The notes under the pieces: model-generated
Told to the model about the DNA's origin: nothing
Databases searched by the model: none
Seen by the model: only the letters and a program-made list of their open reading frames with translations
Source: Halocafeteria seosinensis
Taxonomy: Eukaryota > Sar > Bigyra > Bicosoecida
NCBI GenBank assembly: GCA_001687465.1
Contig: LVLI01000006.1
Coordinates: 62,001 to 126,000 of the forward strand
DNA length: 64,000 nt
Reading direction: 5' to 3'
Translations under genes and position numbers: made by a program
In this document: piece after piece, positions 54,227-64,000 of the stretch
How positions within the stretch are numbered: the first letter of the stretch is position 1
Layout: every line of letters begins with the position of its first letter

Positions 54227-55067
54227 GATGGCTTCTGGATGGAGCTCATGAAGCTTCCTGCTTAATGGAGCATATAGGTAGTTACACCGCAACAGGCTTC
54301 TATTTGCCGGGGGTGTTCAATTTTAAAGTAACGCCCCGGAGTTTTATTGAACAATACCTGTCGCGTTCTCTGATTCTGGTGATCGTCATCCGTGGGCGGA
54401 TGTTGTTACACTTTGCTACAGTAAACACGATTCCCCCCATTTGTCGTTGCGATACCCTCGCAAGATGCGATGGTCGGTACAAGCCCTACAAAGGCAAGTG
54501 CTCCGCTCCGACCCAAGCCGAAATGTATCATCGGCAACACCACGAAAGCCCGGATATGATGGACGAACTACCCTGAGAAATCGGTTCGTCATTAGGTCGG
54601 ATACTGAATTTCTCCGCCGGCTGAAAATGAGGAGAATGATTGATAGGTTCTGAGTTACCAAACAGAGATATTCTGAGGAGGTCACATTACGTAATGTGCG
54701 TATAAATACGCAACGCATTGTGTACTCCATCTGTACATGGTACAGCTGGGAAAGAACAGAGATAGAAGAGCATTGTTGAGAGAGAAGTGCCTACCCGCAA
54801 GAATATCCAAGAAGACGTATTATGGCTTCCCGCAACCACAATTGTTGCGGAGAGCTTATGACGGGGTTTATTTGCTGACTTCTGACGATCCGTGCCTTGC
54901 AAAATTACAACATTCTTGATGGAGGCAAAAGATGTCCTCGGGGAAGAGGCCAGGTAACCAAGTTCCTGAGGAGGATTGTCTGGAAAGCACCGTCTTTCCT
55001 TTGGAACAATAAGGAGATGGAAGTCCTCCGGAAACTGGTGGTGCGCAATGGCTGACCAATTTCGGGA
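54227..55067. other. gene-free interval before the transposon
   Basis: About 840 bases with no supported gene. Several short frames overlap on both strands without domain or composition support. The left inverted repeat of the Mutator-like element begins at the right end. Confidence 0.45.
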
Positions 55068-55155
55068 ACTGTAAATTTCAATTTTCTTATAACACATTTG
55101 TGAAATTTCAGATATCTTATAACGCAACAAACTTTGTTGCAAGAATCTTATAACA
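55068..55155 (+). repeat. MULE left terminal inverted repeat
   Basis: Contains three TTATAAC boxes and a GAAATTTCAG box. It is imperfectly complementary to 58000-58087. Confidence 0.7.
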
Positions 55156-55323
55156 AACCCAGAATCGATGGAAATCTGCACATTGATACAGATCCACTAC
55201 CCGTCGAACGTAACGTTTTCGTGTTCCACTTTGTAACAGAGGAAAGTTTATTTCTTGAACCTACAGTCAGTACATTTCCGGCTTTCATTCTATTATCTTC
55301 TGGCTCACAACCTTTATCTGAAG

Positions 55324-57556
55324 ATGTTGACGAGAGCGCAAGCGCGGGCCTGTGAAGGTTCCCACGGCGGATATTCCGACGCGGATGGGCCGGATCCACA
55401 GCTGTTTTATGGAGATGGTAGTAGGGAAGAAGCAACTACAGGTTCTACAGAAGTCGATGACAATGATGCAAAGCCTCGATGGTAAGGTTTGAAAGAAACA
55501 TATGGTATACATTCCCAGAATTCAGAATGCTCAAGCGGATGCAGGAAGCTACTCCATGAGGAGGCGAAACGGCACGCAGAGAAAACAACAGTCACTGTGN
55601 GCCCCCGCCAGTACAATACTCTTCACCAATTAGGGATTGGGAATATCATCAATGTGGATGATAGCTTTTCCGCTAAACAAGAGCTACTTATGAGAGCAAA
55701 GGAATTGTCCACACTTTTGAATATAGTTCCCCATATTTCAGACAGCTCCCCCATATATTTGAGTGTTACTTGGAATGACCGCTTTATTGTGAAAGGTCAG
55801 TTCTGCCCTTCCAAGGATAGCGAGAAACCTTGGAGGGTGACCACCGTATATCTCTCTCAAAGTCTTCGGGAAGAACGATCAGGAGGAACGCCTGCCAATT
55901 CGGTGAAACAGTTTGCCTACAGCGTAAATGATTTCGCCAATGTCCTTTCCCGTCAAAGGGATAAAATTGAGCGGAATGAGCTCAAGGGCAGGGAAATCAG
56001 GAACATTCTGGCACCATACCTTCCACGTGAAAGCGAAAAGGAAATCAGCCCCAGCATGATATCAAGGATCAAAGAGCAATCGAGAGTAACTATGCATGGG
56101 GAAGACGAGGAGACGGTCAAAATGTTCCCGTTACTGCAGCAATCATTGGAATTCCTTGGGCATCACGTGGATGTTCAATACTGCGGGCATGAGGAAATGA
56201 GCGACATTGTCAGGAAAAAGAAGAAAGCGGACTACAAGCTTTGGCTGAGCACATTACCATCGCAGGAACGGAGACAACAACCTACCTTTGAGAATAGCAA
56301 CATTCAGCTTCCCGAGGTCTCCCCCGACGCACGATATGTCAAATCGGCTTGCTCTTCACCAGGTACAGTAGACTTAGAAAGGCTCACAGATTTTCTGGTT
56401 TGTGATGCTTGTCACTCAAACAAATCCGGTTTAATCTTTAGTGCTTGGACGTATTCTTCCAATAAAAATGCAGTGTGCGTTGCAGCTATGTTCCACATTC
56501 TGAAGGAATGTGAAGAATCATGGTCCGACTTTTACTCTTTCCTTACTCGAAATTTTCCAGGCGTCGACCGTCGCAGTTCAGTCATTGTAGCCGATGGTGA
56601 TAAGGGAGGGGCCAATGCGGCGAAAAAGTGTTTCAATGAAGCTCACTTTCTCTCATGCGGCAAGCATCGCGGAGACAACATCAAAGCACGCATGAACAAA
56701 CAAATTAGTTCTCTCTGGTGGGATGTGCAGAAAGCAAAAAATGAGGCCAGCTTCCAAAATGCCAAGCAAAAACTAAGGGCGAAATGCACTCATTCCCAAT
56801 GGGAGTACATCACTCGTTTACCGGATGAAAACCAGTGTACTGTGCACTGCAAACTTGCGGGAGAATCACCTTTGGTTATAAAACGAGCCAAATCGTAGAG
56901 AGCATGAATGAAGCCATGAAACCGGCTAGAAACTTACACTTCTTTCAGGGATTAATTCACTTCATCATCATGGAGCGCGATCGGTATGTAAAGTATCAAA
57001 ATGAAGCCTCCAACTGGAATGAAAAGGGATACAAGCTGACTCCTGTTGCTCACGAAATTCTTACATCAGAATGAAGGTAGAAGATGAGCACCCACAAGTG
57101 GAGCCGACTAATCAAGACCAAGTCACAGTAGAGACGGCCAACGAAGCTCACACTGTCACACTTAGTTCCAAAACGTGCACTTGTGGAGTCCCTACTGTTG
57201 ATGGTGAGCCCTGTGTTCACGTATACGCTGCTGCCAAGAGGAAAGGTTTCTCTGATACAGACTTCTTTCCTCATGACTACTTTACCGTACAGCGGTGGTT
57301 GCAACAGTTCCCCCTTGACGGAAACTTTGCAGTTGTCACATCCAACGATTTAAAGATGAAGGTAAAACGGGACGGCCTGCTCAACGAGGGAGATCATAAA
57401 CTTTCGCTTCCAGTGACTTCGCCTCCACCTAAAGGAAGACCACGGAAACATAGGCGAATCCTTGGCTCGATGGAACGAAATCGAAATGGCAAGCGACGAA
57501 GATGTTCCAAATGCGGCGGAAGTAATCACAACAAGCGCACCTGCAACGAACTGTGA
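55324..57556 (+). pseudogene. MULE transposase, two frameshifts
   Basis: The frame starts at ATG 55324, splices 55481 to 55545 (W joined to KLLHEEAKRH), and runs to 56898. A MULE-type DDE domain lies near 56400-56720 (VCDACHSNKSGLIFSAW, VIVADGDKGGANAAKKCF, FLSCGKHRGDNI). The next segment (QIVESMNEAMKPARN, to 57074) is in the -1 frame and the last (57071-57556) again -1, overlapping it by ATGA. The last part has a SWIM zinc finger (CTCGVPTVDGEPCVHV) and a CCHC knuckle (CSKCGGSNHNKRTC). One base is unresolved (n, about 55600). Two one-base lesions suggest a recently dead copy; sequencing error or programmed frameshifting cannot be excluded. Confidence 0.85.
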
Positions 57557-57999
57557 CATCAGTTAACTAATGCACGCATCGCAAACATCGTTGCTCCAAT
57601 GTATGCCCTGGTATCGTGCGTAAGGCGACTGGAAAACCAGTGGCGAATCCCTACAACTTTTCCACCTCCGCATGACATGTTTGGGTTGTCTCGGCGCATT
57701 CTGTTGTATACAGGTAAACCAAAGTATGATATTTAATCTATAAACATAGACAATGTGGCTGGTAACTCGCATAACATACTGAAATAGACCTCTTATGTCG
57801 AATGACACCACACCCGCGCCTTAGTCTTTACCACTCCCAAATGCATCCTACACAGGGCAAATAAGCATATCATTGGTAGTAAGGGTATCACAAAATAATG
57901 TATTTCAATTAAATGTGTGTTGCATATCATCCCATACCATTACTATGACAATACAGCGAAATATGTTCTACATGGGCTTCAAACCCCCCTTCAACTTGC

Positions 58000-58087
58000 T
58001 GTTATCGCAGATTTGCAAACAAAAAAGTCGCAGTTATAGCAAAACTGAAATTTCCAAACACCGTTATAACAAAAGTGAAAATTCCTG
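58000..58087 (-). repeat. MULE right terminal inverted repeat
   Basis: The reverse complement lines up with 55068-55155, box by box. It ends 39 bases before the start codon of the next gene. Confidence 0.7.
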
Positions 58088-58126
58088 TATTGATATTGGG
58101 TCCAAATCTAAGGCGTTGCGTCAATA

Positions 58127-58867
58127 ATGCCGGTCCTAGAGTTTCTATGGGTACTTTTCCAGAATGTGCTTATCCAAATGCCGGTGAGTATTTTGGGAAT
58201 AGCGGCGTTCCATTATGGACAAGTTGTGAGAGACGTCCTCAGTCGACGTTGGGATCGTAAAGTACGGAAGCGATTGGACCCGGAGGAGCATCCACGCTTT
58301 CGATTGCCTCTCATGGGCCTTGGGGCGACTGTACAGAAGCTTATCTGGTGGCAGGAAAGTCAGGAAGAGAACGCGAGACGGATGAGATGGCCTGGAAACT
58401 ACGAGGAACTCGTCAAAGGGCTGTACCAAGATATTCAACTGTGTGAACTAAGTCGGATCAAGCCAGACTCCACTACTCCCAAGCTACACTCCATTGAGGA
58501 GGCGACAGCGAACCACGAAAAGGTGAAGCGGGATATGATGGCTATTCGCGAGTTTGCCATGGATCAGCTTACGCGGGAAGAATATGTTTACTTTATGGTG
58601 GGCAAGGAACTTACTGTCTTCCTCTGTACACGGCATATGCGCCCACAACTGCAGAGAAACCAAAGACGTGCGAGTTCTTCCATTCGGGCAACTGAGAACC
58701 AAAGTAGAAAAAATGTAATTGAAGGACTGAAAGAACTTGGATATGAAGAAAATGTTACGGAAGAGGCACTCTCGAAGATGCGCGGCGAGGACTTGGACTT
58801 TGCGTCATGGGGAATTCTGTTAAGAGCCTTATCTAAGGATGATGCAACAGCGCGAGATGAGCAATGA
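58127..58867 (+). CDS. unknown family, member 2
   Basis: 246 residues from ATG 58127, single exon. A hydrophobic N-terminus (VLIQMPVSILGIAAFHYG) precedes a long charged helical domain (QDIQLCELSRIKP, HEKVKRDMMAIREFA). The C-terminus, VIEGLKELGYEENVTEEALS then DFASWGILLRAL, corresponds to VLVELGYNREASEEMFE and GWIILLEFL of the gene at 53489. The start codon lies 39 bases from the transposon's right repeat, so its promoter may have been displaced or replaced by the insertion. No domain recognised. Confidence 0.7.
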   Translation: MPVLEFLWVLFQNVLIQMPVSILGIAAFHYGQVVRDVLSRRWDRKVRKRLDPEEHPRFRLPLMGLGATVQKLIWWQESQEENARRMRWPGNYEELVKGLYQDIQLCELSRIKPDSTTPKLHSIEEATANHEKVKRDMMAIREFAMDQLTREEYVYFMVGKELTVFLCTRHMRPQLQRNQRRASSSIRATENQSRKNVIEGLKELGYEENVTEEALSKMRGEDLDFASWGILLRALSKDDATARDEQ

Positions 58868-59891
58868 ATGCACTAGTGTGGCTTCTAGTTGAATGAACTA
58901 GGAATGAATACGGGAGAAGCATATAGCGTCATTATCCGTGGAGTCCACACTGCGTGATACCGTTGGTACCAGCGAAGCTAGTGGCACCGGAATGTCGACG
59001 CAGTGGCGTGTGAGTCCAGGAGTACGTTCGGTCCTCCCTCGCGGATAAGTGGGCTCTCGTATAGTTGACGTGCCTTTTGACTTCTAGATTGAATGCTCGA
59101 GTGTTGACTGGACTACCAGGATAGAAATGGAGTTTCGCTCTCGGATGCAGAGCATAATGTTACCCTCTATGCCCAAGTGTGGATGGGTGAAGAATGTGTA
59201 TGTGGAAACAGGCTACGCTCGCAGTCACTCAATGTCCATGCCTACTCAAGGGAATCGTATGCAAGCAAACCATCCAGGAATTACAGGCTATGGTTCACTG
59301 CAAACTCTTTCTCGTCCTCCTCTGACATACGCATGCGCACCACCTCTGTTACTCAACTGTGCGCCCCATACAACTTGTATGATACAAGTCTCAGGAAGAT
59401 TCATAAACTCTTCCGTTGCCTATACAGCAGGTAGTACAGCTGCCACGGTAGGAATTCATCATTGAATTCATACTATACGTCAGTTTTCATACATGCACTC
59501 AACACAAATGTACCACACACGGTATCACATGCTCTTTCTCTTCTCTTTCTTGCTTTCTCGCTACAGCATGGTGGTTCAAAAACATTGGGTCTTGCCCCAA
59601 GTCTTCCATAATATGCTCTTACAGGCACATTTACCAATTCATTCATCCCTTAGGAATTCTGGTATCGCATCATCTTCGTGCGCTTCCGTCCCTCCGTAGT
59701 AGATCTTGAATTCCTCTGAAGTGAAACAAATGTTTGTGGCTACCAAAACCCATGACAGGCTGTAGCATTGCTGTTGGTACGGGGGTCTTGTTTAAGTTGG
59801 GTAGTATTGTCCCTCATAATGGCACATTGACCATCTACATTGTTCGTTCGGTATTCTTGTATCTCATCTTTGCAAGGGAAAAGCGGTGGAA
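58868..59891. other. gene-free interval
   Basis: About 1 kb without a supported gene; the frames at 59127-59465 and 59493-59699 have no domain and skewed composition. The promoter of the ubiquitin-ligase gene should be here. Confidence 0.45.
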
Positions 59892-62800
59892 ATGAGCACA
59901 ATGGAGGAATCGGGCAGGAATTCTCGTCAGCGAGGAAGTGAGCATTCAAATGAAGAAGAACATGATAAACGCTTCTGCCGTATTTGCCGTGAGGAGGAAG
60001 AGGATATCTCGGAGAGTGTCGATGAAGCAGAAACAGGATCTCGACGCCCGCGCAGCCTGTCTGCGGGAGGAACGGGAGGAAGCAGTACGGAAACGAGCGA
60101 CCCCGACTTCGAGGCAGTGGAGAGTGGTCTTGTGCGAGACAGGAAGACGGGGATGCTAAAGTTAGCTCATGATAGTTTAAACCCAGAAGAAATATTCAAC
60201 GATCGACTACGAGCTCCCTGTAAATGTGGCGGGAGTGTCAAGCATGTGCATCAGTCCTGCCTGGAGGAATGGCTGGCCATTTCGGGCAGAGAGCAGTGTG
60301 ATCTGTGTCATTCTCAGTTCCACTTCGAACCTGTATTTTTACATAGCGCACCTCGACGACTACCGTTGGCGCAATGGCTGGCAGGGGCCTATTTATATTT
60401 TCGGAAAGTTCGCGGCTTCATCCTGAGATTGATTTTGGTTTTTTTACATTGGGGGTTGGTAAGTACTGCGTTTAATCCATTCAAACGGCATCACCCGATT
60501 GCTATCTTGGTAATCTTGTGTGCAGTGGTATCCTTACGCATGTTCACTAGCTTATCGAACATGGATACATTTTGGCTCTCTTTATCCGTCGAACTTTTAC
60601 GAAAGACTTTATCTTAAGGCGATGGTAATCGATTGGTTATGTGGATTGCTGTTGGGAACAGTTACAATAATTGTCTGCCTGGTAGGCTCAAGTCTTGCTG
60701 ATTTCATTCAGCGAGAGCTATTAGCAAGGGAACATGATGCTCAAAACAACAATGTGGGTAATGATGGACGCAATGCTCGTATGGATGTTCAGAACCGGGC
60801 AGTCCATGAGGAGGAAGGCGGGGAGCAGGCGGCTGAAGACCATGCTCCTCCTCCGGTGGAGCATCCTCTCGACGAAAGGCAGGGAGGCATAGAAGAGCAG
60901 CTTGATGCCCCGTTATTGCCGGAAGATGTGGAAGCGGATCTAGATGCCGGTGATGCTATACGGATAACGGAAGTACTCGGTATTCGTGGCTCTATTGCCA
61001 CTGCACTGCTGTACGCAGGGGCTATCAATTTTCTCACACTTACAGCTATGGGTGCAGTTTTCGGAATTCCCGTATACTTGTGCAGGTCTTTGATTCTCTC
61101 AGTTTCAAAGCAGAGTGTAGTCCCGTTGATATGGTCTATGGAGGCAATCGACTGGGACGACGAACACCATACGGGTGACACTCCCGCGATCGCCTGGGAA
61201 GATTTGTTCCACCTGATCCTTGGTTACATCTCATGCTGGATGACCCTAGTGTGGTTATTCTTTTCTTCCAAGATATTTAGAATCCTGTTCAGCCGCTGGT
61301 TTGTTTTGGAACGCAATATATCGCGCTTCGTAGAAGGTGGGTTGATGGTTGCAAAGATTTCTGGCCTGTTGTGTCTCACGATGGTCGTCGAGCCCACCAT
61401 TGTGGGTCTAAATGTCTTCTTGTGTCGATCATGGTACGCCAGGGAGTCCTTTTTTCGGCTTGTTAGTTTGTCGTTTTTTAATCCCATCCAAGCGGGAGCT
61501 CTTTTTTGGGCAATGGGGATGCTGGTGGTTTTTGTAGTGATAACTGTACTTCTACTTTTGCGGGACAGTTTACGATACGAGATTCTCGCTCGATACATTT
61601 TACCATTTAATCCCCAGGATAGCCTTTGGAAACGACTGCTCACCCGCCCTTGCTGGAAGCAGATAATATCGGTTGTTCGGACAAGCCTTGTATCTGTTTT
61701 TGCAACTGCAGTAGTTCTCCATGGTGTTCCGTTTACGGCGCACACACTATCGCAGTACCACCCGCTTGGTGTAGGACCGGTGCTCTCTCAGTGGTCGGGG
61801 ACAGCTACTTCCAGTTCGGAGCAATACTGGATCGCCAATTCCGTGGAACTGTTCAGAGAGGTTACAGGCTTCTCGGAGCATACGCATGTCAGACTAGATA
61901 TCGGTTCTAGGCATTGCGAACGGAACGATAACAACCTGTTCGTATTACTCAGCAATGCACTGGAATTACCATGGTTAGAGTATTGGTGGCACTCCTGTTT
62001 TGCCCCGCCGCGTCATCGAGATGCGTTGAGGAGGAACAACTCCGCGAGCTTAAAGACGTCGGAAGGAGCCAGTTTGCTAGGAAGTTTGAGTTTAGTCAAT
62101 GAAAAGAGCCTCTTAGAAGTCAATCGAACGAAGATTGCACGTTCTTCGAGTGAGATGGTCGTGTCTCTGTCGTCGTTGTACGATGGGGAAAATACGACAC
62201 CATTACCTCGATTAGTTACAGAATGGCACATTGGCACCGAGTCCCCGACCCCTGTTGTTGGCAGCTATCTTGATACCGCTAACGACGACGATGCCGGGCG
62301 TTTGGGAAGCTCTCTTTCCGGATGCTTTCCGTCGGATACTAGGGTGTCTGGTCCGACTGATGCTATCGCCGTGGTGGAACTATGGCTACGGAACGTTTCC
62401 AACCACGTAGGGGTATTCCATTCGGCGAACGCAAGCACTTTGTCCATGTGCATCCCTGGAATTGTTGCCAATGCAAGTTCATCTGTAACAATGAGTGGGA
62501 AGGTTCTAGCAAGACTCCCGCCCCTTTCTGAGAATCGAGTGATTGAACGTGGTACCGAAGCCTACAATGTCGATGGATCAATCAACAGTTTGGTGCAGGT
62601 TTTCGCTTTTAGTAGCCGCATGTCGGAAATATCCTCCCATGGCACGTTGTTCAGTATTATCGGTATCGCGGTGGTCTACATGGCCGCTGCGATTATGATG
62701 GAGGGGCTCCGCACGGTTGTATGGTGGTCTATGACTCTATGGATTGAGAAGATCAGCAGGTTGGTAGCGCTTGAAAATCACTTACTCATGACACCAGACA

Positions 62801-64000
62801 AGGTGGTAGTAAGGATTCCAGACTCTTCCAACAGCTATAGTACAGGAGAAATCGAATTTTATTCCCACAGAATACCTGAGGCTCGGCCTCTTACTGCAAC
62901 ACTGGAAGTTTCATGGAGCACAGTCCAGGCTTTTTCGGATAAGTATAAGCTTGACTGGAATAACGATATCACACAGGAGTACTGTTCGGAAGCAATGAAG
63001 TACGAATTGTTGCAAAATGCAGCGGAAGCTCTGTCCTGTGTCGTATACGGGTCGAATTCCCACCACAGGAACCGTTTTCGAATAGTGGAAGTTCCCCCAG
63101 GACAGAGTCGGCGACAAAGGGACTGGGACAATATCGGCGAGGAAGTCAATCCTGGCATGGTCGCGTTTGCGCAGGCTCACTTTGCGCGCTTTAGCATCGA
63201 CCAAGAAGATCAGGAAACCGAATCGACTGACGTGACTCTCGTAACTGTTTACGAAGACACCCATGGAACCCTTCCTCTTCAGCGGGATACTATAGCAGTA
63301 TCTCGTCTGCCTCCTGATGACGCCACAGCTAATGCGTGCTGCAAGATTCCCGGTATTCTCTACCGATTCCTCTTCGCATATCCCTTCATTATGATATTTG
63401 GTCTGTCTAGCTGTGTCGCCAGTTACCATTTAGTTGTGTATGTAAGCTGTTACTTGGGTTCTATTGTAAATGGTTTCTTTCTTGGTCATAGAGGCGTATT
63501 ACAGACAGCGGGTGAATTTGCCGTGGGGTTTGCATTGCTGATTGGATTGCTCAACGTTCTGCTTCTAATTTATTTGTCTTCACTTCACTGGATCTCAGCA
63601 AGTCTCCGCTCTGAGTCTCGGTTATTTTTGGGAGTCCTGAATAAACTTCCGAAGACGCTGTCGAAGGCAATACTGCGCTTTTTGTTTCGGTTGTGGAAAA
63701 AAGCGATTCGAGGGTCGTTTCACTTTGACCTCATTGGGGACATCCCGCGAAGGCGCTCAGTGATATCCTTCTTCCAACTTATTGCACTTGCTGCTTTGGA
63801 GCTAGTCGTCATGCCGTTGCTATTCGGATTTACCGCTTTCTTAATAACCGATCCTCTGTTATTCAGTCAGACTTTGAAGGAGGACGTTGTTTCGGAATCC
63901 CCCGTGGAGCTATTGGGATTATTGTTGCAATTATGGTCCCCGGCATTCTTTGGAAAAATTTTAGTCGTCGGATATGCAGTTCGATTATTTTTGGGTGAGA
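59892..64000 (+). CDS. Doa10/MARCH6-type RING-CH ubiquitin ligase, cut by right edge
   Basis: ER or inner-nuclear-membrane E3 ligase for protein quality control. Exon 1 is 59892-60458; a 67-base intron follows; exon 2 opens at 60526 and stays open to the window end (LVVGYAVRLFLGE), over 1,300 residues in all. The N-terminal RING-CH finger reads FCRICREEEED (Cys29, Cys32), PCKCGGSVKHVHQSCLEEWL (Cys110 on) and EQCDLCHSQF. Many hydrophobic spans follow (CGLLLGTVTIIVCLVGSSLA, ISCWMTLVWLFF), as in the 14-span Doa10 proteins. The gap between the second and third Cys ligands is about 77 residues, far more than in the human protein. The 3' end is outside the window. Confidence 0.88.

Larger units (their letters stand above)
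55068..58087 (+). mobile_element. Mutator-like element (MULE) with terminal inverted repeats
   Basis: About 3 kb bounded by inverted repeats near 85 bases long (55068-55155 and 58000-58087). Left reads AATTTTCTTATAAC, then GTGAAATTTCAG, TTATAAC and GTTGCAA; the reverse complement of the right end reads CACTTTTGTTATAAC, then GGAAATTTCAG, CTATAAC and GTTTGCAA in the same order and spacing. No clear 9-11 base target duplication was found at the edges, so they may be off by a few bases or decayed. It carries one transposase gene with two frameshifts. The inverted repeats themselves contain direct copies of TTATAAC. Confidence 0.8.

Noticed and set aside
1-64000. Red-algal origin
   Set aside because: Short introns, the gene set and a MULE first suggested it, but the PACRG gene implies flagella, which red algae lack.
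1-64000. tRNA genes
   Set aside because: GTTCGA/GTTCAA box-B-like sequences occur (for example near 41,830 and 33,820), but they lie inside coding sequence and no matching A box or cloverleaf was found.

Overview
This is nuclear DNA of a eukaryote: about 30 protein genes in 64 kb, on both strands, most of them split by short introns (roughly 45-100 bases, some near 240) with GTAAGT or GTACGT donors and CAG acceptors. Many genes are convergent or divergent with only 36-320 bases between them. One gene encodes PACRG, an axonemal protein restricted to lineages with cilia or flagella. The organism therefore probably has a flagellate stage, which argues against a red alga or a higher fungus. Together with a four-jointed/FAM20-like kinase, Rhizomucor-type lipases and a Mutator-like transposon, this suggests a protist or an alga with a motile stage. 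I cannot place it more precisely. No tRNA, rRNA, CRISPR array or bacterial-type operon was seen. One unresolved base (n) lies near 55,600.

Layout. 0-9 kb is sparse: a gene running off the left edge, a secreted protein of unknown function, then a tandem array of class 3 secreted lipases with two intact genes and two decayed copies. Copies of a short dispersed repeat lie among them. 9-21 kb: a Golgi-type kinase of the four-jointed/FAM20 kind, a small basic protein, a GLT1D1-like glycosyltransferase, DGAT2, a disordered protein, an S33 aminopeptidase and a dCTP pyrophosphatase. 21-28.7 kb: a large POT1-like telomere protein, an FG-repeat/Rae1 fusion nucleoporin and a TatD nuclease. 28.7-30.4 kb is a repeat-bearing gap. 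30-49.6 kb: a MAPEG protein, a CAP-Gly protein, a membrane protein of unknown family, an MSI4/RBBP4-like WD40 protein back to back with RNA polymerase II subunit RPB4, an F-box protein, a basic protein, a cysteine-module receptor-like protein, YIPF6, PACRG and an ACMSD-like amidohydrolase. 49.8-53.3 kb: REV1. 53.4-58.9 kb: a Mutator-like element with terminal inverted repeats and a frameshifted transposase, flanked by two divergent members of one unknown family. 59.9 kb to the right edge: a Doa10/MARCH6-type ubiquitin ligase.

Most genes are housekeeping or nuclear functions and do not form one pathway. The clearest neighbouring themes are telomere and nuclear-pore genes in tandem (POT1-like, FG-Rae1) and chromatin and transcription genes sharing a very short divergent promoter (MSI4-like, RPB4). 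The most unusual gene product is the FG-Rae1 fusion, whose 11 exons can be joined in one frame.
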